Shown here piece after piece: positions 7,757 through 13,096 of a stretch of 23,748 nucleotides of DNA. The position numbers were made by a program, and so were the translations under genes. The notes under the pieces are model-generated. The model saw nothing but the letters and a program-made list of their open reading frames with translations, had not been told where the DNA came from and ran no database searches. The number at the start of each line of letters is the position of its first letter. Position 1 is the first letter of the stretch. Source of the stretch: a virus; the IMG/VR virus record IMGVR_UViG_3300025598_000183, positions 1-23,748 of that record; one strand, 5' to 3'.

Positions 7757-7780
7757 CAAAAAGACTAGAAAAGTTCTAGT
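7757..7780 (-). terminator. Rho-independent-like terminator after the nuclease gene
   Basis: On the minus strand the seven-base stem ACTAGAA / TTCTAGT (7774-7780 with 7764-7770, three-base loop) is followed by C then five T (7758-7762). It sits 14 bases after the stop of the PD-(D/E)XK gene. The stem is AT-rich and therefore weak, so termination may be partial and let some transcription continue into the head-gene operon. Confidence 0.5.
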
Positions 7781-7794
7781 TATATTATTTTGCC

Positions 7795-8088
7795 TTATTC
7801 GCTGGCATTGTCAAGAACTTTCACAACAGTTTTGACCCCTTCTAAATCATGAACTCGGCAAACGGTAGAGCCTTTCCAGTTCATCATAAAAAGGTCTTGA
7901 GCCGTTGTGAACTTTGCTTTTTCAGATGATTTTATTTCTACCAAAACCGTTTTACCGTTCTTTCCTATAACCAAATCAGGAAAGCCCATACCAATACGAG
8001 ATGTATCAAATATGCTGCAACCCATATCTTTAAAAGCATTTACGATTTCCTTTTGATTGGCATCAGTGCGTTTTGCGTAATAAGTCAT
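7795..8088 (-). CDS. VRR-NUC/PD-(D/E)XK nuclease
   Basis: The 97-residue protein has the compact layout of the stand-alone VRR-NUC or Holliday-junction-resolvase-like nucleases of phages. An early Gln sits in RTDANQKEIV (Q12). Then come GMGFPDLVIG (catalytic D38) and TVLVEIKSS with the E-x-K pair E51/K53. These form the metal-binding PD...ExK core that cleaves branched or flap DNA. Length (about 100 residues) fits the minimal family. It is the first gene of the long leftward operon and starts inside a divergent control region carrying a candidate operator. Role in resolving recombination or packaging intermediates is an inference from the family. Confidence 0.85.
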   Translation of the reverse strand: MTYYAKRTDANQKEIVNAFKDMGCSIFDTSRIGMGFPDLVIGKNGKTVLVEIKSSEKAKFTTAQDLFMMNWKGSTVCRVHDLEGVKTVVKVLDNASE

Positions 8089-8123
8089 TGATTTGTTGCA
8101 ATAATAGGTTAGTATTTAGCAAC
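8088..8123. promoter_or_regulatory. Divergent control region with candidate operator, copy 1
   Basis: The 54 bases between the divergent nuclease and phosphoesterase genes hold the 18-base element ATTTGTTGCAATAATAGG (8091-8108). It differs at three positions from one upstream of the YdaS-like regulator (13097-13114). GTTGC (8095-8099) and GCAAC (8119-8123) form an inverted pair. A rightward promoter of modest quality overlaps it: TTGATT (8088-8093), 16-base spacer, TAGTAT (8110-8115). Binding at this element would block that promoter. On the minus strand TATTAT could serve as a -10 for the nuclease gene, but no good -35 is visible. Confidence 0.5.
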
Positions 8124-8142
8124 TTTATCACAAAGGAAAATC

Positions 8143-9120
8143 ATGGGATTTACTTCTGCGGTATCTGATCAAGAATTTATTAAACTTTGGAAAGAGTTAG
8201 GCTCGCCAACCCTTGTGGCTGAAAAGATAGGTGTAAACCCTAGAAGCGCTATGACAAGGCGCAAAAACATAGAAATTCGCTACAGCATCAAACTGCCTAC
8301 GTTTAACTCTTTGAGAGACCCCAAAAAAGAGAGACCCAAAAAAATAGAGCAAACACCGCACAACGTTCGCAGAGGCATAGACGTTGACAAGGTTAAAAGG
8401 GTTATTGTCTTTTCAGACGCACATTTTACCGATACAACCACCACAGCTTTTAAAGCGCTTATCAAAATGATTGATGAGTTTAAGCCTGAGGTCATTATTT
8501 GCAACGGTGACGCATTTGACGGCCAGGTTCTATCAAGATTCCCCAGTATTAATTACGACCAAAAGCCTACTGTTTTAGAAGAGTTAAACGCTTGCCGTTA
8601 CCATTTAGACGAAATAGTCAAACACAAGCCAGCAGGTTGCGAGCTTATTTGGACCCTTGGAAACCATGACATGCGCTACGAGTCCTGGCTAGTTAATAAA
8701 GTGCCTGAATATAGTGGAGTTGACGGTTTTAGCCTTAAATATCACTTTCCTGAATGGAAAACCTGCTGGTCATATTGGATTGGCGAGGAAACGGTTGTAA
8801 AACACCGTTTTAAAGGCGGTAGAACGGCTGGATATAGCAATTTGATGGCAGCAGGCAATACAAACATAGTCACAGGCCATACGCATGTTTTATGTGCCAG
8901 CCCAATTTCAAATTACCAAGGAACGTTTTGGGGGGTTCAAACTGGCTGCCTTGCAGACCCATTTTCTAGCACCTTTGAGTATTGCGAGGACTCCCCTAAG
9001 GATTGGCGTTCAGGCTTTGTAATGCTCTCATTTGACCAAGGTAGAATGCTTATGCCTGAACTGGTTATGGTTTGTGGCGAGGACGAGTATGAATTTAGAG
9101 GCAGTATTCATAAAGTATGA
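8143..9120 (+). CDS. Calcineurin-like metallophosphoesterase with N-terminal HTH
   Basis: The 325-residue protein has two parts. Residues ~10-45 read as a helix-turn-helix (KLWKELGSPTLVAEKIGVNP). Residues ~86-320 are a metallophosphoesterase with metal ligands in order: SDAHF (D92, H94), NGDAFD (D123), LGNHDM (173-176) and TGHTHV (245-248). The enzyme should hydrolyse phosphoester bonds using two metals; the substrate (nucleic acid, nucleotide or phosphoprotein) cannot be told from sequence. The start has AAAGGA 6 bases upstream. The next gene begins within its stop codon (ATGA), so both are probably made together. The added DNA-binding-like segment suggests action on DNA, which is inference. 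Homologous phage proteins are usually annotated only as phosphoesterase. Confidence 0.9.
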   Translation: MGFTSAVSDQEFIKLWKELGSPTLVAEKIGVNPRSAMTRRKNIEIRYSIKLPTFNSLRDPKKERPKKIEQTPHNVRRGIDVDKVKRVIVFSDAHFTDTTTTAFKALIKMIDEFKPEVIICNGDAFDGQVLSRFPSINYDQKPTVLEELNACRYHLDEIVKHKPAGCELIWTLGNHDMRYESWLVNKVPEYSGVDGFSLKYHFPEWKTCWSYWIGEETVVKHRFKGGRTAGYSNLMAAGNTNIVTGHTHVLCASPISNYQGTFWGVQTGCLADPFSSTFEYCEDSPKDWRSGFVMLSFDQGRMLMPELVMVCGEDEYEFRGSIHKV

Positions 9121-9464
9121 AGATCACTCCTAAAATCTTAGAAGGCATTTATTTAACTTTAGCTAAGTGCGAGCCTTTTATTAAATGGGACTTGCCACCT
9201 AGCGAATTGTGCCGTTTTGAAATAGTAGACGACCATCAGGTAATGGCTACCTATGAGTTTGATGAATCGTTAGCTCGCCCTCATATATTTAGCATTTCTA
9301 AGGCTCGTTGTGGCTTTTTTGACACAGTGGTCAGAAGCATGGCCCATGAACTGGTTCATTGCAGCAGACACAAATCAGGTAAATGGAACTTGCATGACGC
9401 TACATTTAAAAGGCGCAAAATGCTGGTTGGAGCTTGTCTTGGTTTTGATGGCCACGAATTGTAA
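9117..9464 (+). CDS. SprT-like zinc metalloprotease
   Basis: The 115-residue protein carries the zinc-protease signature MAHELVHCSRH, with HELVH at 77-81. A downstream His in NLHDATFKRR (H93) is the likely third ligand, the arrangement seen in SprT/Spartan-like domains. It is shorter than bacterial SprT (about 165 residues) and lacks an obvious C-terminal zinc ribbon, so it is a minimal catalytic domain. Spartan relatives remove DNA-crosslinked proteins; whether the phage protein does so is unknown. It overlaps the phosphoesterase stop as ATGA, making a two-gene rightward unit facing into the convergent leftward genes. Confidence 0.8.
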   Translation: MKITPKILEGIYLTLAKCEPFIKWDLPPSELCRFEIVDDHQVMATYEFDESLARPHIFSISKARCGFFDTVVRSMAHELVHCSRHKSGKWNLHDATFKRRKMLVGACLGFDGHEL

Positions 9465-9489
9465 AGTTATTATACTTTTATTGTAAAGT
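9458..9489. repeat. Ten-base direct repeat at a convergent gene end
   Basis: ATTGTAAAGT occurs at 9458-9467 and again at 9480-9489, 22 bases apart, spanning the stop of the SprT-like gene and the 32-base gap to the convergent membrane-protein gene. ACTTT and AAAGT within the unit can also pair around a short loop. It could be a weak bidirectional terminator or a protein-binding site at two helical turns. Chance is possible in such AT-rich DNA. Confidence 0.35.
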
Positions 9490-9496
9490 GTAACAA

Positions 9497-9640
9497 CTAT
9501 CTCGCCATAAAATACAAACCTACGTTGGCGGTTGAATACGATAAATAAGTAATTGCCATAGGTATATTGCCTTTAACGCCTTGCTCTATACCAATATAAG
9601 CATAAATCAATCCAGTAACAATAATTAGCCAGCTACTCAT
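9497..9640 (-). CDS. Small membrane protein, 47 residues
   Basis: The frame starts MSSWLIIVTGLIYAYIGIEQ. It contains a first membrane helix (residues ~4-18), a short GVKGNIP turn, and a second helix (MAITYLSYSTANVGLYFM, ~28-45). The start overlaps the stop of the HNH gene as ATGA. I recall similar short proteins in other proteobacterial phages with the phrase 'IEQ..KGN.PMAITY..Y...NVGLY', so it looks conserved. The function is unknown; possibilities include a holin-like or superinfection-exclusion peptide, but neither is supported directly. Confidence 0.8.
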   Translation of the reverse strand: MSSWLIIVTGLIYAYIGIEQGVKGNIPMAITYLSYSTANVGLYFMAR

Positions 9641-9903
9641 TCCAGTTCCAGCAATTTATCTTCGAGGTCAAAGCCCCAATGCTTTTTAAATCCTTTAGCT
9701 CCAAGCTGGTGAATTGAATCCTTGAAGTGTCTATGATGTCCAGCACAGAGCGGTATTGCTGGCGCTTTGTCTCGCTTGCCTCCAAAACGTCTGATGTGAT
9801 GGATTTCGACTGGCATGTCAGAGTCGCTGAATCCAAGGTGTTTGCATAATACGCAGCCATATCTCGCCAACTTTGCATAATTTTCTTTTTCAGATTTATT
9901 CAT
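9637..9903 (-). CDS. Ref-like HNH nuclease
   Basis: The 88-residue protein shows CVLCKH (a CxxC knuckle), then the metal/catalytic VEIHHIRRFG, and a zinc-completing IPLCAGHHRHF. The family's closing pattern SIHQLGAKGFKKHWGFDLED follows. This layout matches the C-terminal nuclease domain of P1 Ref (RecA-dependent nuclease) and its small phage relatives, an HNH variant. P1 Ref cuts ssDNA within RecA filaments and stimulates recombination; the same role here is inference from family. It overlaps the downstream membrane-protein gene (ATGA) and the upstream gene by one base. Confidence 0.8.
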   Translation of the reverse strand: MNKSEKENYAKLARYGCVLCKHLGFSDSDMPVEIHHIRRFGGKRDKAPAIPLCAGHHRHFKDSIHQLGAKGFKKHWGFDLEDKLLELE

Positions 9904-10343
9904 TAAAAAATTTGTGTTAAATCCACATATTTGAAAAGCTCGACAGGCACATCGTAATAAAACTCATGCTTTTCATTATCCTTCAACTCCACCTGAGGAT
10001 GAGAAAATACTTTACTGCCCTTGATCCAATACGCATGTTTCATGCAATGCGTTAGCGCAAAGAATAATGTATTTTCCACCTCTAGCATGTGCTTTTTGCG
10101 TTCAGGCACATGAATAGTATTAAAAGGGCAATATGGTGTCCAAGAACGAACCTCTACTTCTACAAAGCCCACATGTTTGCCTGCTCGATATATAACTAAA
10201 TCCGTCCCATATATGTCAGGGTTGTCTACAGCATCAACACCCCACATATTGTTTAGCCAAGTCGTAACGGCAGCCCTGGCAGGCGGATCGTATCGATCAT
10301 GCAGCCCTTGATCAAACTTTTTTATTCGCATTTTCGCCAGCAA
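9903..10343 (-). CDS. Putative PD-(D/E)XK-fold protein, 146 residues
   Basis: The core reads NPDIYGTDLVIYRAGKHVGF followed by VEVEVRSW. An acidic residue (D48) comes before a beta strand ending E62-x-E64-x-R66, which resembles the restriction-endonuclease fold with an E-x-E variant of the usual E-x-K. A preceding helix (ARAAVTTWLNNMWG) fits that fold. The C-terminal half is rich in aromatic residues and may bind substrate. I do not recognise a named family, so nuclease activity is a hypothesis. The second Met (MRIKKF) is an alternative start. The upstream small gene overlaps it by 32 bases. Confidence 0.6.
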   Translation of the reverse strand: MLAKMRIKKFDQGLHDRYDPPARAAVTTWLNNMWGVDAVDNPDIYGTDLVIYRAGKHVGFVEVEVRSWTPYCPFNTIHVPERKKHMLEVENTLFFALTHCMKHAYWIKGSKVFSHPQVELKDNEKHEFYYDVPVELFKYVDLTQIF

Positions 10344-10482
10344 AGTCTTGTAATACTAAGGCCATTTCTACCATGTCGGTTGCTATTTCATAAGCTCTAT
10401 TTGAGTTATTTTTTAGCATCATATCGTGGTATTTTTTAAGCAAACTATTTAAAACGATATAGGGTAAAGAGTAATCTTTCAT
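10312..10482 (-). CDS. Small helical protein, 56 residues
   Basis: The frame starts MKDYSLPYIVLNSLLKKYHD at 10480-10482, and the start codon overlaps the stop of the upstream gene as ATGA. It appears wholly alpha-helical (NRAYEIATDMVEMALVLQDF). It fills a stretch that would otherwise be empty and ends 32 bases inside the nuclease-fold gene. No family recognised. Confidence 0.7.
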   Translation of the reverse strand: MKDYSLPYIVLNSLLKKYHDMMLKNNSNRAYEIATDMVEMALVLQDFAGENANKKV

Positions 10483-10718
10483 TTGGTGCTACCTCCAAAA
10501 AGTTGTGCTTCTAAATATTTAACGCTGCCCTGAAAGCAATCGTTCCATTTATTGAACCAGTAGTTGGTTTCGGTCCTATACTGCTCAATCTCTTGATATT
10601 GAAATTTGATAAATTCAATAATTTCCTGTTCGTTGATTTCTTGCAAATAATCAACAATATCTTCCATACTGCGTTTCATAAACTCCCCTTTCTTCGGTTT
10701 GCGCTTAGTGTTTGCCAT
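10479..10718 (-). CDS. Hypothetical protein, 79 residues
   Basis: Lys-rich N-terminus (MANTKRKPKKGEFMKRSMED), then a long acidic helix (YLQEINEQEIIEFIKFQYQE) and an aromatic end (TNYWFNKWNDCFQG). MKRSMED at residue 14 is a possible later start, which would reduce the 43-base overlap with the upstream gene to 4 bases or fewer; I cannot decide between them. No family recognised. Confidence 0.7.
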   Translation of the reverse strand: MANTKRKPKKGEFMKRSMEDIVDYLQEINEQEIIEFIKFQYQEIEQYRTETNYWFNKWNDCFQGSVKYLEAQLFGGSTK

Positions 10719-11011
10719 ATTTCTGTAATACGAATTTCATGCTGGCGCTTGTTATCCAGCGTTTTATATTCTTTAAAGGTGTCGGCCCACTCTTCTACCG
10801 CTTTGCTATAAGAAGGGCTATCCAGCGCCTGGGCCTCTCGCTCTGCTACTGTTCCTTGCGATAGTAAAAAAGCATGCGCTTTAGCCTGCTTAATCCATTC
10901 TTCCAAGCGTTTGACCTCACCAGCCAAAATTGCATGATCTTCATCGGTAGAAGATAAAAATATCAAAGCCTTTTCTACTCGGCTATCGTTTAAATGCTCT
11001 AAATCACTCAT
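10676..11011 (-). CDS. Hypothetical helical protein, 111 residues
   Basis: I place the start at the ATG of MSDLEHLNDSRVEKAL because it forms an ATGA overlap with the upstream gene; the longer frame would need a TTG. The protein is mostly helical. The central part reads ILAGEVKRLEEWIKQAKAHA. The C-terminal YKTLDNKRQHEIRITEIWQT with LSANRRKG is a pattern I recognise from unnamed phage proteins that lie among recombination or replication genes. No catalytic motif is visible. Confidence 0.75.
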   Translation of the reverse strand: MSDLEHLNDSRVEKALIFLSSTDEDHAILAGEVKRLEEWIKQAKAHAFLLSQGTVAEREAQALDSPSYSKAVEEWADTFKEYKTLDNKRQHEIRITEIWQTLSANRRKGSL

Positions 11012-11241
11012 CGCCAATCTCCCATCCTTCCTCTATTCCCCTTCTTCCACTGTTCCGATACGTCATGTAAGATTCTTGCAAGTCGTGGGCTAAATCCAGG
11101 AGATCGTAAATACTCTCTGAAGCGCTGTAATCCCTGCTCGTTTCTGAATCTAAGAAGCCATCGAACTTCGCACTGGTGACGATATTCTTCGCTGCTTTTG
11201 TAGTCCTTTTCATTTAAATCTCCTTTAAATAAATCGTTCAC
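11008..11241 (-). CDS. Small conserved phage protein, DUF7696-like
   Basis: 77 residues from a GTG start with GGAAG 7 bases upstream, overlapping the end of the cytosine methylase by 17 bases. The phrase YKSSEEYRHQCEVRWLLRFR and the closing SEQWKKGNRGRMGDWR are, from memory, typical of a small family in proteobacterial phages (DUF7696 or similar). This favours this frame over an overlapping 69-codon frame that has a strong AAAGGAG before its ATG at 11211-11213. It is highly charged and helical; function unknown. Confidence 0.72.
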   Translation of the reverse strand: MNDLFKGDLNEKDYKSSEEYRHQCEVRWLLRFRNEQGLQRFREYLRSPGFSPRLARILHDVSEQWKKGNRGRMGDWR

Positions 11242-12112
11242 TTAACAACTTCCATGCTGTTGCTGCACATAAACTTACTTGTCCGTTTCCAATGGCTTTA
11301 AGTCTGTCCACCCTAGCGGCCACCCCATTAGCCACTCTGTCCACGTTGGGTTCAACGCTCCAGAAATTGGGCTCACCGATTGGCTTAAGGATATTTGCTT
11401 GCCTATCTTTACTCTTCTTTGAACGCTCGGATTCGATAAATTTCCTCGATCTCTGTTGTCTGATGCTTGGGGTGTCGGCCACATTTGCACCAATCTTCCC
11501 AACCCCACCGATCCGTCTTTGCCGTTTTGATTTATCTTTCTTGGCATTCCAGTTTTGGTTCTGTAAAATTTGTCCTTCTTCCCAATGATTGCTCCTGTCG
11601 TTCCATCGCTTGAAACAGGAGTTGGTAGCGAGAATCCAAATACGGTCTCTCTTATGGGGAGCGCCCACCTCTCCTGCTGAAAGCACTCCCCATTCCGCAT
11701 CGAACCCCATCGAGGCCAAGTCTGCAAGAACTGTTCCGAGTCCTCTAGAAGTAAGCATTGGGGAATTTTCCACGAATGCGTATTTGGGTCTAACTTCGCC
11801 AATAATTCTCGCCATGTGTTTCCACATTCCACTTCTGTTTCCTTCAATTCCTGCGCCTCTTCCTGCTGCGCTAATGTCCTGGCATGGAAATCCACCAGAT
11901 ACGACATCAACAATTCCTCGCCAAGGCTTTCCGTCAAATGTTTGAACGTCATCCCATATTGGGAAAGTCGGCAAAATTCCGTCATTTTGTCTGGCGCACA
12001 ATACGCTTGCTGGATATGCTTCCCATTCAACTGCACAGACTGTTCGCCATCCAAGCAAATGCCCCCCAAGTATTCCTCCACCAGCGCCTGCGAAAAGAGC
12101 CAACTCATTCAT
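11225..12112 (-). CDS. dcm: C5 cytosine DNA methyltransferase
   Basis: The 295-residue enzyme methylates cytosine at C5. The canonical motifs appear in order: LFAGAGGG (motif I, AdoMet, residues 6-13) and GGFPCQDIS with catalytic C77 (motif IV). FVENSP (motif VI) and APHKRDRIWI (motif VIII, ~151-160) follow. Then comes a variable target-recognition stretch (~165-255) and AIGNGQV (motifs IX-X, 273-279) with CAATAWKLL. Length fits small phage Dcm-like enzymes. It probably protects phage DNA from host restriction; no restriction enzyme is nearby. The start ATG overlaps the DUF1376 stop (ATGA). The variable region is Arg/Lys/Ser-rich and unlike its surroundings, perhaps because the same DNA is also an open +1 frame of 277 codons (see that entry). 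Confidence 0.93.
   Translation of the reverse strand: MNELALFAGAGGGILGGHLLGWRTVCAVEWEAYPASVLCARQNDGILPTFPIWDDVQTFDGKPWRGIVDVVSGGFPCQDISAAGRGAGIEGNRSGMWKHMARIIGEVRPKYAFVENSPMLTSRGLGTVLADLASMGFDAEWGVLSAGEVGAPHKRDRIWILATNSCFKRWNDRSNHWEEGQILQNQNWNAKKDKSKRQRRIGGVGKIGANVADTPSIRQQRSRKFIESERSKKSKDRQANILKPIGEPNFWSVEPNVDRVANGVAARVDRLKAIGNGQVSLCAATAWKLLSERFI
11275..12108 (-). CDS. Candidate overprinted ORF inside the cytosine methylase gene
   Basis: A 277-codon frame runs in the +1 phase of dcm for 94% of its length without a stop. It begins at an ATG four bases after the dcm start, with its own AAGG 8 bases upstream. The translation contains MSYLVDFHARTLAQ, GNTWRELLAKLDPNTHSWK and QTWPRWGSMRNGECF. Later come two PTP-type units (SLPTPVSSDGTTG and MWPTPQASDNRDRGN), then ALNPTWTEWLMGWPLGWTDL. 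I recall similar wording in phage and metagenome protein entries, where the pieces lie opposite conserved methylase motifs. They may be real dual coding or repeated misannotation of the alternative frame of conserved DNA. It is also in the same phase as the upstream DUF1376 gene, separated by one TGA. No known catalytic motif; function unknown. Confidence 0.45.
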   Translation of the reverse strand: MSWLFSQALVEEYLGGICLDGEQSVQLNGKHIQQAYCAPDKMTEFCRLSQYGMTFKHLTESLGEELLMSYLVDFHARTLAQQEEAQELKETEVECGNTWRELLAKLDPNTHSWKIPQCLLLEDSEQFLQTWPRWGSMRNGECFQQERWALPIRETVFGFSLPTPVSSDGTTGAIIGKKDKFYRTKTGMPRKINQNGKDGSVGLGRLVQMWPTPQASDNRDRGNLSNPSVQRRVKIGKQISLSQSVSPISGALNPTWTEWLMGWPLGWTDLKPLETDK

Positions 12113-12124
12113 TTCACCTTCCTT
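12106..12124 (-). promoter_or_regulatory. Tandem ribosome sites and tandem ATGs
   Basis: On the minus strand AAGGAAGG (12117-12124) precedes ATGAATGAG. The first AAGGA is 7 bases from the dcm ATG (12110-12112), and the second AAGG is 8 bases from the +1-frame ATG (12106-12108). The TGA between them ends the DUF1376 gene. Both starts therefore have well-spaced Shine-Dalgarno sequences. Confidence 0.5.
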
Positions 12125-12879
12125 TTTTCTCGTTGCGCTACGATAAAGTTGCGCATTTCGTAATAAGAATTAAACCTAGCCTTTGATGGATCGCCACACT
12201 CGGCCCTATACGCTGCCTCGATTTGGGCATCCGTTCCTAAAGGTAATTCTTTTGTTTTGGTAATAGGGTCGATGTTCTCTACCCAATCTGCTTTAAATCC
12301 TCGCCAGCCTCTTTGACAGCAAAGTTCCATTACAGCCTCTAAGGTCATCTTGGCTTTTGCTGCCTCTTTTGCTAAACCTTTTAAAGCGGTTTCAGTTAAA
12401 GGCGCTTTGTGGCTTTTACGCAACTTCAAGAAATCCTGAAAAACCAAATCATTAACCCCTTCAGGGGTCTTAGTATTTATTTGGTTCTTGGTTCTTGGTT
12501 CATGGTTCTTGGTTGGCATTGGGGGGTGTTTAGGGGGGCTATCGCTAGGCAATAGGGTGGGTATTTCTTTATTCCACCGTTTAGCTGCACCCTTGCGTCC
12601 ACCCTCTGCCATTGCCTTATAGCGAGAAAGCTCTTCTGTGGCTCTCTTATTGGTCCAGGCTACCTTACCCTCATCTAGCTCAAAAAACTCGCCCAAAACC
12701 GCTAAAACAGCCTCCTGTTTCGATTTTGTCCGCCTAGCAAGAGTAGGTATGTCGTTTATCAAAGGTTTCTCGGTCAAATAGTAAAGGTCAATCAATCGTC
12801 TATAGGCTAAATCTTCTTCATTCGTTAGATGGGCTGTGTGGCTTATATAGTCACCTATGTGAAATGGATAAAAGTTCAT
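12109..12879 (-). CDS. DUF1376 (YdaU-like) replication-region protein
   Basis: The 256-residue protein starts MNFYPFHIGDYISHTAHLTN and continues EEDLAYRRLIDLYYLTEKPL, the hallmark of DUF1376/YdaU (residues 1-~95). A Pro/Lys-rich linker (~105-140) follows. The C-terminal domain reads HKAPLTETALKGLAKEAAKA and CQRGWRGFKADWVENI, which in other phages completes primosome-like or DnaT-like replication proteins. YdaU-type proteins are found in prophage replication regions and may act as initiators or helicase loaders; the exact role is uncertain. It lies between the repressor-like gene and dcm. The stop overlaps the dcm start. Confidence 0.85.
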   Translation of the reverse strand: MNFYPFHIGDYISHTAHLTNEEDLAYRRLIDLYYLTEKPLINDIPTLARRTKSKQEAVLAVLGEFFELDEGKVAWTNKRATEELSRYKAMAEGGRKGAAKRWNKEIPTLLPSDSPPKHPPMPTKNHEPRTKNQINTKTPEGVNDLVFQDFLKLRKSHKAPLTETALKGLAKEAAKAKMTLEAVMELCCQRGWRGFKADWVENIDPITKTKELPLGTDAQIEAAYRAECGDPSKARFNSYYEMRNFIVAQREKRKVK

Positions 12880-12881
12880 GT

Positions 12882-13079
12882 TTAGCCCTGGAAAAGATCA
12901 GGCCGTAACAATTCCTTGGTTAAACGGCCTTCTGATAGCCGTTCTAGGGTTTTTATATGCTTTAGCGGAATTTGCTTTCTAGCCACCCATTGATATACAG
13001 AAGACTCCCTAATACCTAGCTGGTGGGCCAAATTTGCTAAAGAACCGAACTCCATTTTCAACTCATAAAACTGATTCAT
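12882..13079 (-). CDS. YdaS/Cro-like helix-turn-helix regulator
   Basis: This 65-residue protein is a single HTH domain: FGSLANLAHQLGIRESSVYQ, then WVARKQIPLKHIKTLERLSE, ending LTKELLRPDLF. The 'A..LG......V.QW....IP......ER......LRPDLF' pattern is that of the YdaS/Cro-like family, used as early repressor or antitoxin in phages and prophages. It starts with AAGGAG 8 bases upstream and is the first gene leftward from a divergent region. An inverted repeat there flanks its own probable -10, so autorepression is likely. A similar element at 8091-8108 suggests a second target. No CI-like partner is visible in the window. Confidence 0.85.
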   Translation of the reverse strand: MNQFYELKMEFGSLANLAHQLGIRESSVYQWVARKQIPLKHIKTLERLSEGRLTKELLRPDLFQG

Positions 13080-13096
13080 GTAGTAATTCTCCTTCT

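Noticed and set aside
7485-7835. Plus-strand frames of 116 and 73 codons across 7485-7835
   Set aside because: Antisense to the 88-residue gene, its terminator hairpin and the nuclease end; no ribosome site.
9633-9878. 81-codon minus-strand frame overlapping the Ref-like gene
   Set aside because: The other frame has clear HNH/Ref motifs and interlocked ATGA ends; this one has none.
11292-12186. Four plus-strand frames opposite dcm (98, 118, 115 and 100 codons)
   Set aside because: Antisense to a strongly supported methylase, no ribosome sites and mutually overlapping; their presence reflects unusual codon constraint in this region rather than genes.
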